From: an uncultured Synergistales bacterium
GTDB lineage: Bacteria; Synergistota; Synergistia; Synergistales; Aminobacteriaceae
Assembly (NCBI GenBank): GCA_905233515.1
Contig: CAJOEQ010000087.1
Span: forward strand, 1 to 6,393
DNA: 6,393 nt
Reading direction: 5' to 3'
Shown: positions 5,723-6,393 of the stretch, piece by piece
How the letters are laid out: every line of letters begins with the position of its first letter
How positions within the stretch are numbered: position 1 is the stretch's first letter
Translations under genes and position numbers: made by a program
Notes under the pieces: model-generated
The model's database searches: none
What the model saw: only the letters and a program-made list of their open reading frames with translations
Told to the model about the DNA's origin: nothing

Positions 5723-6393
5723 ATGGACATGCTGCACGGTTCATTACTCGATAAAATATTAATTTTCGCGTTACCATTAGCATTTAGCATGATTTTGCAG
5801 CAATTATTTAATTCGGCAGATGTTGCAGTAGTCGGAAGATTTGACAGTCCCCAAGCAATGGCCGCCGTAGGGAGCAATGGAGCAGCAATTAATTTAATGG
5901 TAAATTTATTTGTCGGTCTCTCAATCGGTGCAAATGTAATAGTAGCTAAATATATAGGTAAGGGCGAAATACAAAAAATTCACGATGCGATTCACACCTC
6001 TATATCTCTAGCACTAATCAGCGGCGTTATTTTGCTTATATGTGGCGTGAGTGTCGCGAGATTTTTATTAACTCTTATGAATACTCCTGATGATATTATT
6101 GATTTAGCAGTAATTTATTTCAGAATATATTTTCTCGGGACACCGTTTATTATGCTTTATAATTTCGGTTCGGCTATTTTGCGCAGTAAGGGAGACAGCA
6201 GCCGCCCAATGTGGAGTCTTATTGCCGGAGGAATCATAAACGTAATATTAAATATGATACTCGTGATAATATTTAAATTGAGCGTCGTAGGAGTTGCGAT
6301 TGCTACAGTAATTGCTAATGTAATAAGCGCGTTGATGATTCTATATTTTTTGCTGAAAGAAGAATCGCCGTTTACGTTCAGATTTCAAGATTT
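5723..6393 (+). CDS. MATE family efflux transporter, 3'-partial
   Basis: The first 223 codons of a multidrug and toxic compound extrusion (MATE) transporter, which exports drugs or metabolites using a sodium or proton gradient. Full proteins are near 440-460 residues, so about half is visible. The frame is open from the ATG to the window end. MATE signatures in order are FALPLAFSMILQQLFNSADV near 15-34, VVGRF at 36-40, AAVGSNG at 47-53, the GLSIGANVIVAKYIGKGE loop near 65-82, and LGTPFIMLYNFGSAILRSKGDS near 138-159, then the GGIINVILNMILVIIF and GVAIATVIANV helices near 169-200. About six membrane segments can be discerned. The first ATG is preferred because DMLHGS matches the common family N-terminus (D-M-x-x-G-S). 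A second ATG lies two codons later. No strong Shine-Dalgarno precedes it. It is transcribed divergently from the nuclease-led operon, and its substrate is unknown. Confidence 0.9.
   Translation, partial: MDMLHGSLLDKILIFALPLAFSMILQQLFNSADVAVVGRFDSPQAMAAVGSNGAAINLMVNLFVGLSIGANVIVAKYIGKGEIQKIHDAIHTSISLALISGVILLICGVSVARFLLTLMNTPDDIIDLAVIYFRIYFLGTPFIMLYNFGSAILRSKGDSSRPMWSLIAGGIINVILNMILVIIFKLSVVGVAIATVIANVISALMILYFLLKEESPFTFRFQD

Overview
The window is AT-rich DNA from a bacterium. It holds six protein genes, four of them reading leftward and two reading rightward and cut by, or possibly running into, the window edges. The low-GC coding style, the single-chain sucrose-type PTS permease (IIB-IIC-IIA), the Cof-type HAD phosphatase and the Rpn/PD-(D/E)XK nuclease gene fit a fermentative, probably anaerobic and gut-type organism of the Firmicutes or Synergistota kind. 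That placement is inference from style only, because no taxonomic marker gene is present.

Left part (1-1713): a TVP38/TMEM64-type (VTT domain) membrane protein reads rightward from the window edge. It faces, tail to tail, a leftward phospholipase D/cardiolipin-synthase-type enzyme with two intact HKD motifs but no membrane anchor. Both are membrane-lipid type proteins. The roughly 107 bases between them hold no convincing terminator.

Middle (1714-5570): three leftward genes with gaps of only 27 and 24 bases form a likely operon, in the order Rpn-family nuclease, Cof-type HAD phosphatase (GTG start), sucrose-type PTS IIBCA. It ends in a clear Rho-independent terminator at about 1776-1809. The PTS would import and phosphorylate a sugar, and the HAD enzyme may dephosphorylate a sugar phosphate. 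No phospho-glycosidase or sugar regulator is in view. The nuclease in first position is the odd partner.

Right part (5571-6393): a compact intergenic region carries two back-to-back sigma-70-type promoters whose -35 boxes abut. One drives the leftward operon, the other a rightward MATE-family efflux gene that runs off the window end.

I did not find a convincing new biological system. The points most worth checking are the nuclease-led sugar operon, the shared divergent promoter, a possible short overlapping upstream reading frame at the nuclease start, and the minimal PLD enzyme convergent with a VTT protein that has a short C-terminus.
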